Source: Candidatus Parvarchaeota archaeon (GTDB lineage Archaea; Nanobdellota; Nanobdellia; Parvarchaeales; Parvarchaeaceae). From it: a stretch of DNA of 12,819 nucleotides. The position numbers and the translations under genes were made by a program. Shown here in pieces: positions 1 through 8,062 of the stretch; position 1 is the stretch's first letter; each line of letters opens with the position of its first letter. Location: the NCBI GenBank assembly GCA_027366075.1, contig DAHXLI010000029.1, positions 1 through 12,819 of the forward strand, read 5' to 3'. The notes beneath the pieces are model-generated. The model ran no database searches, had not been told where the DNA came from, and saw only the letters and a program-made list of their open reading frames with translations.

Positions 1-97
1 ATATTGTCACAGAATTATACAACAAAAGACTTTAGTGGCAAGGTAATACAGACTCTATTATAAATGTCACTTTACTACGAATTAACCCGATAAGTAA
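1..97. other. Intergenic region downstream of sucD
   Basis: A/T-rich sequence after the sucD stop codon, with no supported gene. On the minus strand there is a short T-rich stretch (around 21-34) that could help end transcription of the sdh-suc operon. There are also two TATA-like strings (around 11-24 and 54-64) that could belong to a minus-strand gene left of the window. None is convincing on its own. Confidence 0.4.
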
Positions 98-967
98 TTA
101 TCTTAGCAGTCTTTTTAAAAGCATCGGAACATCTTCTGGGCTTTTTGCGACTTCTATCTCTGCAGATTTAAATGCATCTATCTTACTTTTAGCAGTTCCG
201 GTGTTACCTGAGATAATAGCTCCAGCATGCCCCATCCTTTTACCGGGGGGCGCGTATATTCCCGCCACGAAACCAACTACGGGTTTTGTAAAATTAGTTT
301 TTACAAATGCTGCGGCTTCTTCTTCAGCGCTTCCACCTATTTCTCCTACGAGAACTACCGCTTCAGTTTTTTTGTCTTTTTCAAATACCGTTAGCGCATC
401 AATGAAATTTGTACCTGGTATCTTATCTCCGCCCATTCCGATTACAGCGCTTTCTCCAAGACCGGCCATGCTTACAGCATTCACGATCTCGTAAGTTAAA
501 GTTCCGCTTCTTGATATTATGCCGATATTTCCTTGTTTAAGCACTGAGTTCGGGATGATTCCGAGTTTTCCTATCCCTGGGGCGGCTATACCTGGGCAAT
601 TTGGACCTATTATAGTTGCTTCGTTCATTCTCGCATATAGCAAAAGATCTATCATGTCGTGGGAAGGGACGTGTTCAGTTATTATGACTATAAGTTTTAT
701 CCCCGCATCTATCGCTTCGATTACCGCGTCGCGAGTGGACTGCGCAGGGACAAATACGACCGAGGCAGTTGCTCCAGTCAATCCGACCGCGGTCTTTACG
801 TCATCATAAACTTTGAGCCCAGATACGACTGTGCCGTCTTTACCAGGAGTTACTCCCGCCACTATCTTCGTACCTAATTCTAACATAGCCCTTGTATGGA
901 ACTCCCCCTGATGTCCAGTTATCCCCTGCACGATTGCTTTTGTATTTTCATCTAGTAAAACTGACAT
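98..967 (-). CDS. sucD: Succinyl-CoA synthetase (ADP/GDP-forming) alpha subunit
   Basis: Catalytic alpha subunit of succinyl-CoA synthetase, a soluble TCA-cycle enzyme that converts succinyl-CoA plus NDP and phosphate to succinate, CoA and NTP. The 289-residue length is the normal family length. Visible motifs: N-terminal CoA-binding Rossmann region with GITGHQGEFH at 15-24; SRSGTLTYE at 152-160; and the phosphohistidine loop GHAGAI with His247, the residue phosphorylated in the family. The C-terminal tail (about 262-289) is typical. The start codon ATG lies 3 nt after the sucC stop, with a good Shine-Dalgarno-like AAGGTG ending 6 nt upstream inside the sucC 3' end, so the two subunits are almost certainly co-translated. 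It is the last gene of the minus-strand operon. Nucleotide preference (ADP or GDP) cannot be read from the sequence. Confidence 0.97.
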   Translation of the reverse strand: MSVLLDENTKAIVQGITGHQGEFHTRAMLELGTKIVAGVTPGKDGTVVSGLKVYDDVKTAVGLTGATASVVFVPAQSTRDAVIEAIDAGIKLIVIITEHVPSHDMIDLLLYARMNEATIIGPNCPGIAAPGIGKLGIIPNSVLKQGNIGIISRSGTLTYEIVNAVSMAGLGESAVIGMGGDKIPGTNFIDALTVFEKDKKTEAVVLVGEIGGSAEEEAAAFVKTNFTKPVVGFVAGIYAPPGKRMGHAGAIISGNTGTAKSKIDAFKSAEIEVAKSPEDVPMLLKRLLR

Positions 968-970
968 ATT

Positions 971-2074
971 TTACACCTTTTTTGAGGCAAGCACAACCGC
1001 CTTTACGGCTTCTTCCATCTCGCTGAATGCTTTTATGCCATTTTCAGCTAACAATTTCTTGCCTTTATCCGCGTTGAATCCACTAAGCCTTACGAATATT
1101 TTGAATTTTGGTTTTATCGCTTTCACAGCCGAGACTATCCCGCTAGCCACCGTGTCCGCTTTTGTCACGCCGCCGAATACATTTATAAGAACAGTCTTTG
1201 GATTGGATTCCGCTACAAGTTCTATAGCCTTCGTGACTTTTATTGGATCATCAGTCCCGCCAAGGTCTAGGAAATCCCCAGCCTTGCCGCCGAGAAGTGC
1301 GATCTGGTCTATCGTTGCCATTGTAAGACCAGCACCATTTGCTATTAGACCTATGTCACCGTCAAGTCTTACAAAAGCTATCCCTTCTTTCTTTGCTTTT
1401 ATTTCGAGCGGATCTGTTCCCAGATCTGGACTTATCTCTTTATGCCTGAATAATGAATCATCATCTATGACAATTTTTGAATCTAAAGCTACCAGACCGT
1501 TTTCAGTTACGGCCAAAGGATTTATTTCAACCAGCTCGGCGTCCTCATTCCTATACAGTGACCACATGCCATCCAGTAGGCCGGACAGTTCTTTTGACAT
1601 ATTTTCCTTTAAGCCGAGGCCCTTGAGCATTCCGCGCTTGACGTAGTTTGGCATGCCTGCCAATTGGTTTAGATCAAACATGATTATCTTGTCTTTTGGT
1701 ACGCTTTCTATGTCTATGCCCCCGTACAGAGATGCTATCAGCACTGGCGAGCGCTTGCTCCTGTCAAGGGTTATGCTTATGTAGATCTCAGATGCGTGTT
1801 TCACCATATCTTCCAAAAGGAATTCTTTTGGCGAAAAGCCGTCAAAACTCATTTTCTGCATGTTTTCGAGTGCTTTACGCGCTTCCTCGGCGCTGCCGAC
1901 CAGGGAAACACCGCCAGATTTGCCTCTGTGGCCGGTAGGAACCTGTGCCTTTAGAACAGACTTGCTGTCTAGTTTTTGGATGTCTTTTTCATTCTTGATA
2001 AGCCGGCCGGCGGGTACTGGTATCTTATACCTTCTGAACATTTCCTTTCCCTGGAATTCTAGAAGATTTACCAT
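971..2074 (-). CDS. sucC: Succinyl-CoA synthetase beta subunit
   Basis: Beta subunit of succinyl-CoA synthetase, which binds the nucleotide and partners the SucD product to form the active enzyme. The 367 residues are slightly shorter than the ~388 of E. coli SucC. The order is an N-terminal ATP-grasp domain (about 1-225; typical opening LLEFQGKEMFRRYKIPVP, GHRGKSGGV at 48-56, metal/nucleotide-site EINPLAV at 183-189), followed by a CoA-ligase domain with GDIGLIANGAGLTMATID at 239-256 and INVFGGVTKAD at 297-307. The gene sits 35 nt after pmbA and 3 nt before sucD. No Shine-Dalgarno sequence precedes this ATG, unlike sucD, and an A/T-rich TATA-like element lies 20-35 nt upstream, so sucCD may also be transcribed from its own leaderless promoter. 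Identity is certain at family level. Confidence 0.96.
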   Translation of the reverse strand: MVNLLEFQGKEMFRRYKIPVPAGRLIKNEKDIQKLDSKSVLKAQVPTGHRGKSGGVSLVGSAEEARKALENMQKMSFDGFSPKEFLLEDMVKHASEIYISITLDRSKRSPVLIASLYGGIDIESVPKDKIIMFDLNQLAGMPNYVKRGMLKGLGLKENMSKELSGLLDGMWSLYRNEDAELVEINPLAVTENGLVALDSKIVIDDDSLFRHKEISPDLGTDPLEIKAKKEGIAFVRLDGDIGLIANGAGLTMATIDQIALLGGKAGDFLDLGGTDDPIKVTKAIELVAESNPKTVLINVFGGVTKADTVASGIVSAVKAIKPKFKIFVRLSGFNADKGKKLLAENGIKAFSEMEEAVKAVVLASKKV

Positions 2075-2109
2075 TTTATTGGATGAATCTAGCTAAATAA
2101 ATTCTTATA
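2075..2109 (-). promoter_or_regulatory. Candidate internal promoter for sucCD
   Basis: This 35-nt gap between pmbA and sucC is the only real spacer in the seven-gene minus-strand block. Read on the minus strand it holds TATAAG and then TTTATTTA, the latter centred about 23 nt before the sucC ATG. That position suits a TATA box giving a leaderless or near-leaderless mRNA. The absence of a ribosome binding site before sucC agrees with this. It is a low-complexity A/T-rich stretch, so chance is possible. Confidence 0.4.
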
Positions 2110-3423
2110 TTATTTTCCAGATACTTGCACGCCGCCTATGATCAAAGCCGGCGTGAAGACGCCCTCCAACCCAAGATATTCCGAACCTAGGGTGCTAATA
2201 TTCTTCATTAGATCTATCATATTTACTCCAACCATAGTTTCCTTTACCGGGTATTTTATTTCCCCGGACTCTATGTAATACCCGTTCATTACCATCGCAG
2301 AAAGGTCTCCGGTAGACATGTTTGGCGAATCACCGGTCTCGATTAGATAAATTCCCTTTTTTATGCGCGATATCAAGTCCTCGGTTTTTATCTTGCCGGG
2401 TTTTAGGACCACGTTTGTGGCGTCGACAGACGAGCCTTCTTGACCGAAGAAGCCGTTCCCGGTCGGTTTTTCATTCATTTTCTCGGCACTATATATATCG
2501 TGAAGATAGGTCTGCAGTAATCCTCCAGACACAAGGTCTTTTGAGGAGGTCGGGATCAACTCGTCATCAAACTGGCGATTGTAGGGGCTTTTCTTCAGCA
2601 AATTCTCCTCTCGTAGACTTACCAGCGTTGAAGCGATAACCTGCCCCTTCTTTCCGACAAGGAAACTTCTATTTTTTAATATGTCTTCCCCGTCCATCGC
2701 AGACACCAATTCTCCCATTAAAAGATTGGAAGTCTCGGGGCTCAGCAATAGGTCGCCTTTGAATGTAGGTGCCTGCTTTGCGCCAAGCATATTCTTAGCT
2801 AGACTGGCAGCCCCTACTGCGACCTCATCGAAATCTATCCCATATGGATCCAGGCTTTCCGCCTCTTTCGAACCCGTAGTCTGCTCTACGCCGTCTTTTG
2901 CGACGACCCCCGCTCTTGCGAAAGCGACGCTCCCTTCCCAGTCTCCATTTATTCCATTGCTGTTTGCTGCGCAAAGATGGGTATGCGAATAGCCTGACGA
3001 TATATTTATTGAATATATGTTTTGTACTTCAGATATCGCTTTTTTTGCGGCCAACATCCGCGATAATATATCCGAGTTTTTAATCAAGCCTATTTTTCTG
3101 CTTAATGGGCTCGGCCCGTTTAAGTGTTTCAGTACGGAGAACGTGGATTGTCCGTCTTCGGACCCAATCACTTTGGCCAGTTTATAGGCTTTCATGACGC
3201 CATTATCTAGATCTTCTGCCGAGTTTAGCGATAACCGCATGGAGGAACTTCTTTTTTTGTAGAGGCATCTTATGACTGCGTCTCTGCTTTCATCTGACTG
3301 GCCTCCTATAAACACCCCTCGTTCTATTCCCAGTGAGCTCGAACGGTCTTCCGTGATTCTGATGTCTAATTCTGCGTCGAGCTTCGCCCTTCTTATGACT
3401 TTGAGTATGTCTTCACTGTCCAC
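2110..3423 (-). CDS. pmbA: PmbA/TldE-family subunit of the TldD-TldE protease
   Basis: Partner subunit of the TldD/TldE heterodimeric metalloprotease. In bacteria this pair matures peptide products such as microcin B17 and degrades CcdA; its archaeal substrate is unknown. The 437 residues match the family. Features seen are the N-terminal domain with RSSSLGIERGVFIGG (27-41), an internal ANSNGING (153-160), the central SPETSNLLMGELVSAMDGEDILK (228-250) and the C-terminal barrel region with SAMVMNGYYIESGEIKYP (375-392). No HExxxH motif is present, as expected for the non-catalytic TldE side. The start is GTG at 3421-3423, overlapping the tldD 3' end by 11 nt. It is supported by a strong Shine-Dalgarno-like AGGTGG exactly 6 nt upstream, so translation is probably coupled to tldD. 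Confidence 0.94.
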   Translation of the reverse strand: MDSEDILKVIRRAKLDAELDIRITEDRSSSLGIERGVFIGGQSDESRDAVIRCLYKKRSSSMRLSLNSAEDLDNGVMKAYKLAKVIGSEDGQSTFSVLKHLNGPSPLSRKIGLIKNSDILSRMLAAKKAISEVQNIYSINISSGYSHTHLCAANSNGINGDWEGSVAFARAGVVAKDGVEQTTGSKEAESLDPYGIDFDEVAVGAASLAKNMLGAKQAPTFKGDLLLSPETSNLLMGELVSAMDGEDILKNRSFLVGKKGQVIASTLVSLREENLLKKSPYNRQFDDELIPTSSKDLVSGGLLQTYLHDIYSAEKMNEKPTGNGFFGQEGSSVDATNVVLKPGKIKTEDLISRIKKGIYLIETGDSPNMSTGDLSAMVMNGYYIESGEIKYPVKETMVGVNMIDLMKNISTLGSEYLGLEGVFTPALIIGGVQVSGK

Positions 3424-4786
3424 CGACTACCACCTGTCTTACACGGATATTTGGGCCGCCGCTTGTGACCGGCACCCATTGTCCTTCTTTACCGCAAAAT
3501 CCGCCGTCGAGCGCAAAGTTTTTCCCGATTGCGTCTATCCTGCTAAGGATTTCCAACGTTGAACCGGTAAGCGCCGCGTCTCTTATAAATTCGGCTTGTT
3601 TCCCCTTTCGTATCATCCTGCCGTACTGTGATTTGAACATGAACTTGCCGCTGCCCGGGTCCACATATCCGTACTGGAAGCCATAGAATGCGACGCCCTC
3701 TTTTATATCCTCGTATATGTCGTCTTTGAAGTCTCCGGGTTTTATAAAAGTATTGGACATCCTGGCTATCGGCCTACAAGAATAATCCATGCTCCTGCCC
3801 GCCCCGTTTGGTTCTAGCCCAAGCCGGTTTGAAGTCTCAAGCGTAGTAAGGTAACTTTTCAATACCCCATTCTCCACGAGCGTACGTCTTTTTGCTCTGG
3901 TCCCTTCCTGATCAAATTGAAATGAGCCTCTTTCCCCAGGCATTGTCGGATCGTCTATTATAGTTACTGTATCATTTCCTACCCTCCTGCCCAATCTCCC
4001 TTCCAGGACCGACTCGCCGGCAAGGACGGCATCAGATTCGGTCGCATGCCCAAATGCCTCGTGGGTGTATACGCCGGTCATCGAGGGGTCGAGAACGACA
4101 TCGTACTTTCCGCCCTTGACTGCCTTTGCGCCGATAAGGTTGTGAGATTCCTCCAGGACTTCCTTCCCCAATTCGTTGGCAGAATCGTGTTCAAACATCT
4201 CGAAGCCGCAGTTCCCTCCCAAAGTTTTTCTTGCGGCCTGTATCCCTATGGAGTCCTTTACAAACGATGAAACTATCAATCTAGGATAAGACTCATAAAA
4301 AGATGTGATATTTCCAAGGCTGCTGCCTTGCACCCAATGACTGATGATCTCATCGTAGGCGGACATCGTTGACATGGTTTCCTTTCCCTTGGCGGCAGCG
4401 TCGGCTTCTTTGACTAAAGCGAGCTTTTTTGATAGCTCTATGTCCCTTAAATCTCTCTTCCATGGGACCTTGGCCTCTGCGTTGCTTATCTCGGGATCTA
4501 TTTCAAACCTTATTTTGGAGTTTGCTTTTGACTTGGCATATGAATAAGCGGAATCCAGTGCTTTCTTTATCGCTTTCTGCGACAGTTCGGTCGATGACGC
4601 AAACCCCCAGATACCGTTTTTCATGACTCTGAGGCCAAACCCAGAGTCGTTCATTTGCGAGACCCTCCGCGTTTTTCCGTTTTCTATGACGAGAAGCGTT
4701 CCTTCTCTTTCGTTCAAACGTATGTCGCCGTAGGAGCCGGATTTCACATTAGAAGCAAAAAACTTTACCAAGTCCTCGTTCAGCAT
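3413..4786 (-). CDS. tldD: TldD-family zinc metalloprotease
   Basis: Catalytic subunit of the TldD/TldE peptidase, a cytoplasmic zinc enzyme thought to act on small unfolded peptides threaded into the dimer cavity. The 457-residue length is typical. The zinc motif HEAFGH is at 242-247 (His242, Glu243, His247), and a C-terminal Cys431 in GGFCGKEGQWVPVTSGGP (428-445) is the expected third metal ligand. MDYSCRPIARMSNTFIKPG (333-351) and the N-terminal repeat region are also family-like. The ATG lies 2 nt after the sdhB stop with no clear Shine-Dalgarno sequence, so it probably depends on read-through from sdhB. It forms an overlapping pair with pmbA. Its placement between the succinate dehydrogenase and succinyl-CoA synthetase genes is not something I know from other genomes. 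Confidence 0.96.
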   Translation of the reverse strand: MLNEDLVKFFASNVKSGSYGDIRLNEREGTLLVIENGKTRRVSQMNDSGFGLRVMKNGIWGFASSTELSQKAIKKALDSAYSYAKSKANSKIRFEIDPEISNAEAKVPWKRDLRDIELSKKLALVKEADAAAKGKETMSTMSAYDEIISHWVQGSSLGNITSFYESYPRLIVSSFVKDSIGIQAARKTLGGNCGFEMFEHDSANELGKEVLEESHNLIGAKAVKGGKYDVVLDPSMTGVYTHEAFGHATESDAVLAGESVLEGRLGRRVGNDTVTIIDDPTMPGERGSFQFDQEGTRAKRRTLVENGVLKSYLTTLETSNRLGLEPNGAGRSMDYSCRPIARMSNTFIKPGDFKDDIYEDIKEGVAFYGFQYGYVDPGSGKFMFKSQYGRMIRKGKQAEFIRDAALTGSTLEILSRIDAIGKNFALDGGFCGKEGQWVPVTSGGPNIRVRQVVVGGQ

Positions 4787-4788
4787 GT

Positions 4789-5802
4789 TTAACTCTTGCT
4801 TTCTTTTCTTTTAATAAAATCGTTTTTTATTATCTCGGTCTTAAGCAATTGTATCGCAAACGCTGGGTCGACTCCCTTTGGGCATACATCCGAACACGAT
4901 GCGGCGAATTCACAGTCCCACACTCCTTTAAGAAGATCTACGTGATCAAGCCTCGTTTTTCCGGCTTCGTCTCTAGAATCGGCATAATACCTGTAAGCTT
5001 GTGATAATGCCTGAGGCCCTATGAACTCTTGGTTAGTGTTAACAACAGGACAAGCATCTAAACATAATCCGCACATTATGCAATCTGAAAAAGGCAGAAA
5101 CTTATCAAGCTCCTCTTTTGTCTGATTATATTGGACTGTAGGGTGGTATTTTTCTACTAAATCGTTTCTGAACAAGTAAGGATTTACAAACAGATGTCTC
5201 TCAAAGAAATCGTCAAAATCTGTAACTAAGTCTCTGAGCAGCGGGTGCCCTAACATCGGGGCGACCGTTATTTTATCTTCCCTTAAGTTTTTCCATACGT
5301 TCGTTTCACACGCAAGCGACGGTTTACCGTTTATGACCATACCACAAGAGCCACAGATCCCCATTCTACAGCTGTATCTCATTGACAGGGTCGGGTCTGA
5401 CTCGGTCTTTATCTTCAACAAGCCGTCAAGTACGTTAGAGAACGAATCGGTTTCTACACCGTAAACAGATTCTTCGAGTCTTTGCGTCTCTGGATTAAAC
5501 CTGTTGACATGGAAATTTACGATCTTGGCTTCTGCTCTGGGGAGTGTTACGTCAGCCGCGCTTCCTTTGTTTATGGTCACTGCTGGCCTCAATCTTGTCC
5601 GCTTCCCGTTCCAATGGTTTATGTAAACGTCCCTAAAACCGGAAACGCCAAAGACAAATAAGCCTACCATAGAAAGAGCGAGAAGTATCCTGCCGATCGA
5701 CTGGAAACCGGCCACGATTGAAACTGTATACGCAAAAAGCAATATCGGAACCCCCACCATCGGCACATATATCGTGGGGAGTGAGACCCAGGATTCTTTC
5801 AT
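4789..5802 (-). CDS. sdhB: Succinate dehydrogenase iron-sulfur subunit with N-terminal membrane extension
   Basis: Electron-transfer subunit of succinate dehydrogenase/fumarate reductase, passing electrons from FAD in SdhA towards quinone. Cluster ligands are complete: [2Fe-2S] Cys145, Cys150, Cys153, Cys165; then Cys241, Cys244, Cys247, Cys251 followed by Pro; then Cys297, Cys303, Cys307 followed by Pro, matching the [4Fe-4S] and [3Fe-4S] arrangement of SdhB. The protein is 337 residues, about 80-100 longer than ordinary SdhB (about 240-260). The excess is an N-terminal segment with two predicted transmembrane helices (about 8-32 and 36-57) joined to the ferredoxin domain by a basic linker (63-80). 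The start is ATG overlapping the upstream anchor gene by ATGA, with AGGAG 7 nt upstream. An internal start would remove the helices, but none has comparable support. Confidence 0.95.
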   Translation of the reverse strand: MKESWVSLPTIYVPMVGVPILLFAYTVSIVAGFQSIGRILLALSMVGLFVFGVSGFRDVYINHWNGKRTRLRPAVTINKGSAADVTLPRAEAKIVNFHVNRFNPETQRLEESVYGVETDSFSNVLDGLLKIKTESDPTLSMRYSCRMGICGSCGMVINGKPSLACETNVWKNLREDKITVAPMLGHPLLRDLVTDFDDFFERHLFVNPYLFRNDLVEKYHPTVQYNQTKEELDKFLPFSDCIMCGLCLDACPVVNTNQEFIGPQALSQAYRYYADSRDEAGKTRLDHVDLLKGVWDCEFAASCSDVCPKGVDPAFAIQLLKTEIIKNDFIKRKESKS

Positions 5803-6212
5803 AGCAGTACTCCTAAAATAAACAATCCTAATCCAAAGACGAAGATTCCGGTCGTTATGTATGGGGCCAGTCTATAAATAAAAAGAATGTTACGATCCAC
5901 TTTCAAAGCGGAAGCGTACGACTCATTAAGGTGCCCAAATTCTATGCCTTTGCTGCCCACCATCGATATGCCTTTTAGGAAAGCGAAGATCTGTGGTATG
6001 AATAGTATCCAGACCAAGACGACTAGATAGTCTACTAGACGGGAGGCCCACGCGAACCAAAAACCGAGCAGGAATACGAAAAACGAGATTATAGAAACTA
6101 TTATCAGCACACGATAAAACGCCATATGGATAAAACTTTCTCTGTTAAATGAAAGCTGCCTTTTGAGATTTCTCTGTCCCCCCCTTACATCGTAGGTAGT
6201 CTTGTTCTCCAT
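5799..6212 (-). CDS. sdhC: Putative succinate dehydrogenase membrane anchor subunit (SdhC-like)
   Basis: A 137-residue membrane protein lying 1 nt after sdhA and overlapping sdhB by 4 nt (ATGA), so its role is inferred mainly from position. It has three predicted transmembrane helices (about 28-56, 58-80 and 108-137) and a polar basic N-terminus (1-27). SFNRESFIHMAFYR (21-34) loosely recalls the start of the first helix of SdhC-type anchors. Histidines are few (His29 near the start of helix 1, His94 in the loop after helix 2), so heme b ligation is uncertain. With the two helices on SdhB it would give a five-helix membrane domain, the number found in single-protein (type B) anchors. Direct sequence similarity to SdhC is weak by eye. 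Confidence 0.7.
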   Translation of the reverse strand: MENKTTYDVRGGQRNLKRQLSFNRESFIHMAFYRVLIIVSIISFFVFLLGFWFAWASRLVDYLVVLVWILFIPQIFAFLKGISMVGSKGIEFGHLNESYASALKVDRNILFIYRLAPYITTGIFVFGLGLFILGVLL

Positions 6213-6213
6213 C

Positions 6214-7953
6214 TCAATATACCCTCGGTTCTGGTTTCCAATGCGTTATCCTTACCGGCGCATAAGCAATCCCAGTGCCGTTACCAGTCTTGTATATTAT
6301 AGTATGTTTGAGCCAATTTACATCGTCCCTACGCGGGTGTTCTATGACCGAATGCGCACCACGGCTCTCTCTTCGGTTTATCGCGCATGCGGTCACGGCC
6401 TCCGCAAGTTCGAGCAGGTTTTCTATCTCTAGAACGTCGCGCAGGTTGGTATTGAAAATTTTTCCCTTGTCCTGTATGTAAATGTCTTTGAACGCCTCCT
6501 TAAGATCCGCTATGCGCCTTCTTGCCCTCATCATGTCCTCCCTGTTTCTATAAACGTATAAGTTCTCGTCCATCGTTTTCTGGAGTTCCGACTTGATAAA
6601 ATACGGGTTCGTGTTGCCTTTCTTTTCAAGAAGATTAAGTATTTTGCGCTCTTCTGATTTTAACAATTCATTTGAGGTGCTATTGCTGGATTTATCCAAT
6701 TCCAAATATTTGGCCACTGCGTTGCCTGCTATCCTCCCCCATACAGAGCACTGACTTAACGAATTGCTACCCAAGCGATTAGAGCCATGCACGCTTACAC
6801 ATCCACATTCGCCTATCGCCCAAAGTCCCTTCACAAAGTCTTTCTCTTCGTCGGCAAGGACTCTCCCAAAAATATCGGTGTTTATCCCGCCCATCGTAAA
6901 GTGAGCGGCCGGTCTTACAGGTAGGAGTTCTTTTACCGGGTTTAAATTTATACTTTTTTGTGCGATTTCTTTTATCATCGGCAACCTTTCGTTTATAATT
7001 TTTTCGCCAAGATGCGTAAGGTCTAGATTTATATATTCAAGGCCGGACCCTTCATGTTTAAAACCGTTACCAGCCTTTATTTCGCTGATTATTGCACGAG
7101 ATACTATGTCTCTAGGCGCGAGCTCCATCTTGCTTTTTGCATATTTTTCCATGAAACGCTCGCCCTTTGAATTAAGCAAGTATCCTCCTTCTCCCCTTGC
7201 AGCTTCCGTTATCAAGATCCCATTTGGTACTAATGCGGTCGGATGGAACTGGACAAATTCCATGTCTTTAAGGGGCAGACCGGCTTTGTACGCGAGGGCG
7301 ATTCCGTCTCCTGTCGTAGAATGGGCTGTAGTCGTAAAGTTGTAAAGCCTTGACGCGCCACCCGTAGCTATTATTGCAGTCTTCGCTTTGAAAAGACTCG
7401 ATGAGCCAGTTGCTAGGTCGATCACCGAAAAACCAACGAACTTTTTACGTTCCACTATAAGGCTATAGGCAAAATGCTCGTGGAATATCGAGACGTTTTT
7501 CATGCTGGATACTTCATCGTAAAGAGCGCGCATCATGAAGAAGCCGGTTTTATCTGCCGCAAATGCCGTCCTCGGTATACTCATGCCACCGAATGCCCTT
7601 TGCTGTATATGACTTTTGTCGTCGCGGTTCCATGAAACGCCTATGTGGTCAAAGAATCTTACTTCCGTGGGGGCGTTTTTTACAAGCAGTTCTACGGCAT
7701 CTTGATCGGCAAGATAATCTGAACCCTTTATCGTGTCATACGCGTGCAGCTCGGTAGAATCGTTGGTCTCGTCCGGGTACAGTACGCCCGATATGCCGCC
7801 TTCGGCAGAAACCGAATGGCTCCTCATCGCGTGGAGTTTGGTTATTATGGCGATTTTTATATTCCCCTTGCTTGCGTTAGTAGCATGTATGGCGGCTGTT
7901 AGACCGGCTATGCCGCTACCTAATATTGTTAAGTCAAAGTCCAAAGTTTCCAT
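6214..7953 (-). CDS. sdhA: Succinate dehydrogenase/fumarate reductase flavoprotein subunit
   Basis: Catalytic flavoprotein that oxidises succinate to fumarate (or the reverse) at the inner face of the membrane. At 579 residues it has the usual length. Key elements are visible in order: dinucleotide-binding GSGIAG (12-17); SHSVSAEGG (45-53) with His46 as the expected covalent FAD attachment; substrate-site His237 in QFHPTA; Arg253 in ARGEGGYLLN (252-261); His351 in AAHFTMGG; and Arg393 in HGSNRLGSNSL (389-399). The C-terminal helical domain (about 425-579) ends in a RESRGAHSVIEHPRRDD segment typical of SdhA. It is the first gene of the minus-strand operon, with a TATA-like element centred about 27 nt before the ATG and no Shine-Dalgarno sequence, so a leaderless mRNA is likely. 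Sequence alone does not separate dehydrogenase from fumarate reductase use. Confidence 0.97.
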   Translation of the reverse strand: METLDFDLTILGSGIAGLTAAIHATNASKGNIKIAIITKLHAMRSHSVSAEGGISGVLYPDETNDSTELHAYDTIKGSDYLADQDAVELLVKNAPTEVRFFDHIGVSWNRDDKSHIQQRAFGGMSIPRTAFAADKTGFFMMRALYDEVSSMKNVSIFHEHFAYSLIVERKKFVGFSVIDLATGSSSLFKAKTAIIATGGASRLYNFTTTAHSTTGDGIALAYKAGLPLKDMEFVQFHPTALVPNGILITEAARGEGGYLLNSKGERFMEKYAKSKMELAPRDIVSRAIISEIKAGNGFKHEGSGLEYINLDLTHLGEKIINERLPMIKEIAQKSINLNPVKELLPVRPAAHFTMGGINTDIFGRVLADEEKDFVKGLWAIGECGCVSVHGSNRLGSNSLSQCSVWGRIAGNAVAKYLELDKSSNSTSNELLKSEERKILNLLEKKGNTNPYFIKSELQKTMDENLYVYRNREDMMRARRRIADLKEAFKDIYIQDKGKIFNTNLRDVLEIENLLELAEAVTACAINRRESRGAHSVIEHPRRDDVNWLKHTIIYKTGNGTGIAYAPVRITHWKPEPRVY

Positions 7954-7970
7954 TATAAAAGTGGTATTCT

Positions 7971-7986
7971 ATAGTAAAATTATACC
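7971..7986 (-). promoter_or_regulatory. TATA box for the sdh-tld-suc operon
   Basis: On the minus strand this reads GG followed by TATAATTTTA and CTAT. The box (7984 to 7975) is centred about 27 nt from the A of the sdhA ATG at 7953. That places the start of transcription at or next to the start codon, the geometry of archaeal leaderless promoters. No ribosome binding site lies between box and ATG. Confidence 0.6.
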
Positions 7987-8025
7987 TCAAACTATTAAAA
8001 GATTCTCGATCGATTTGAAAAATAA

Positions 8026-8050
8026 GCGGCATATATTTAAAATATAAAAG
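8026..8050 (+). promoter_or_regulatory. TATA box for the antiporter gene cluster
   Basis: A G/C-rich GCGGC (8026-8030), which could contain a BRE-like contact, is followed by the A/T run ATATATTTAAAATATAAAAG. The TATA core (8031-8042) is centred about 27 nt before the ATG at 8063, again suggesting leaderless transcription. It is back to back with the sdhA promoter in a 109-nt divergent intergenic region. Confidence 0.6.
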
Positions 8051-8062
8051 ACACTTTTAACT

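Noticed and set aside
1035..1646. Plus-strand open frame of 203 codons inside sucC
   Set aside because: It lies antisense to the clearly conserved SucC beta subunit and encodes a Ser/Pro/Phe-rich string typical of a reverse-frame shadow.
4789..5802. Reading the sdhB N-terminal helices as a cleavable signal peptide
   Set aside because: There are two long hydrophobic helices followed by a basic linker, and the Fe-S domain must stay inside to contact SdhA; a membrane anchor fits better.
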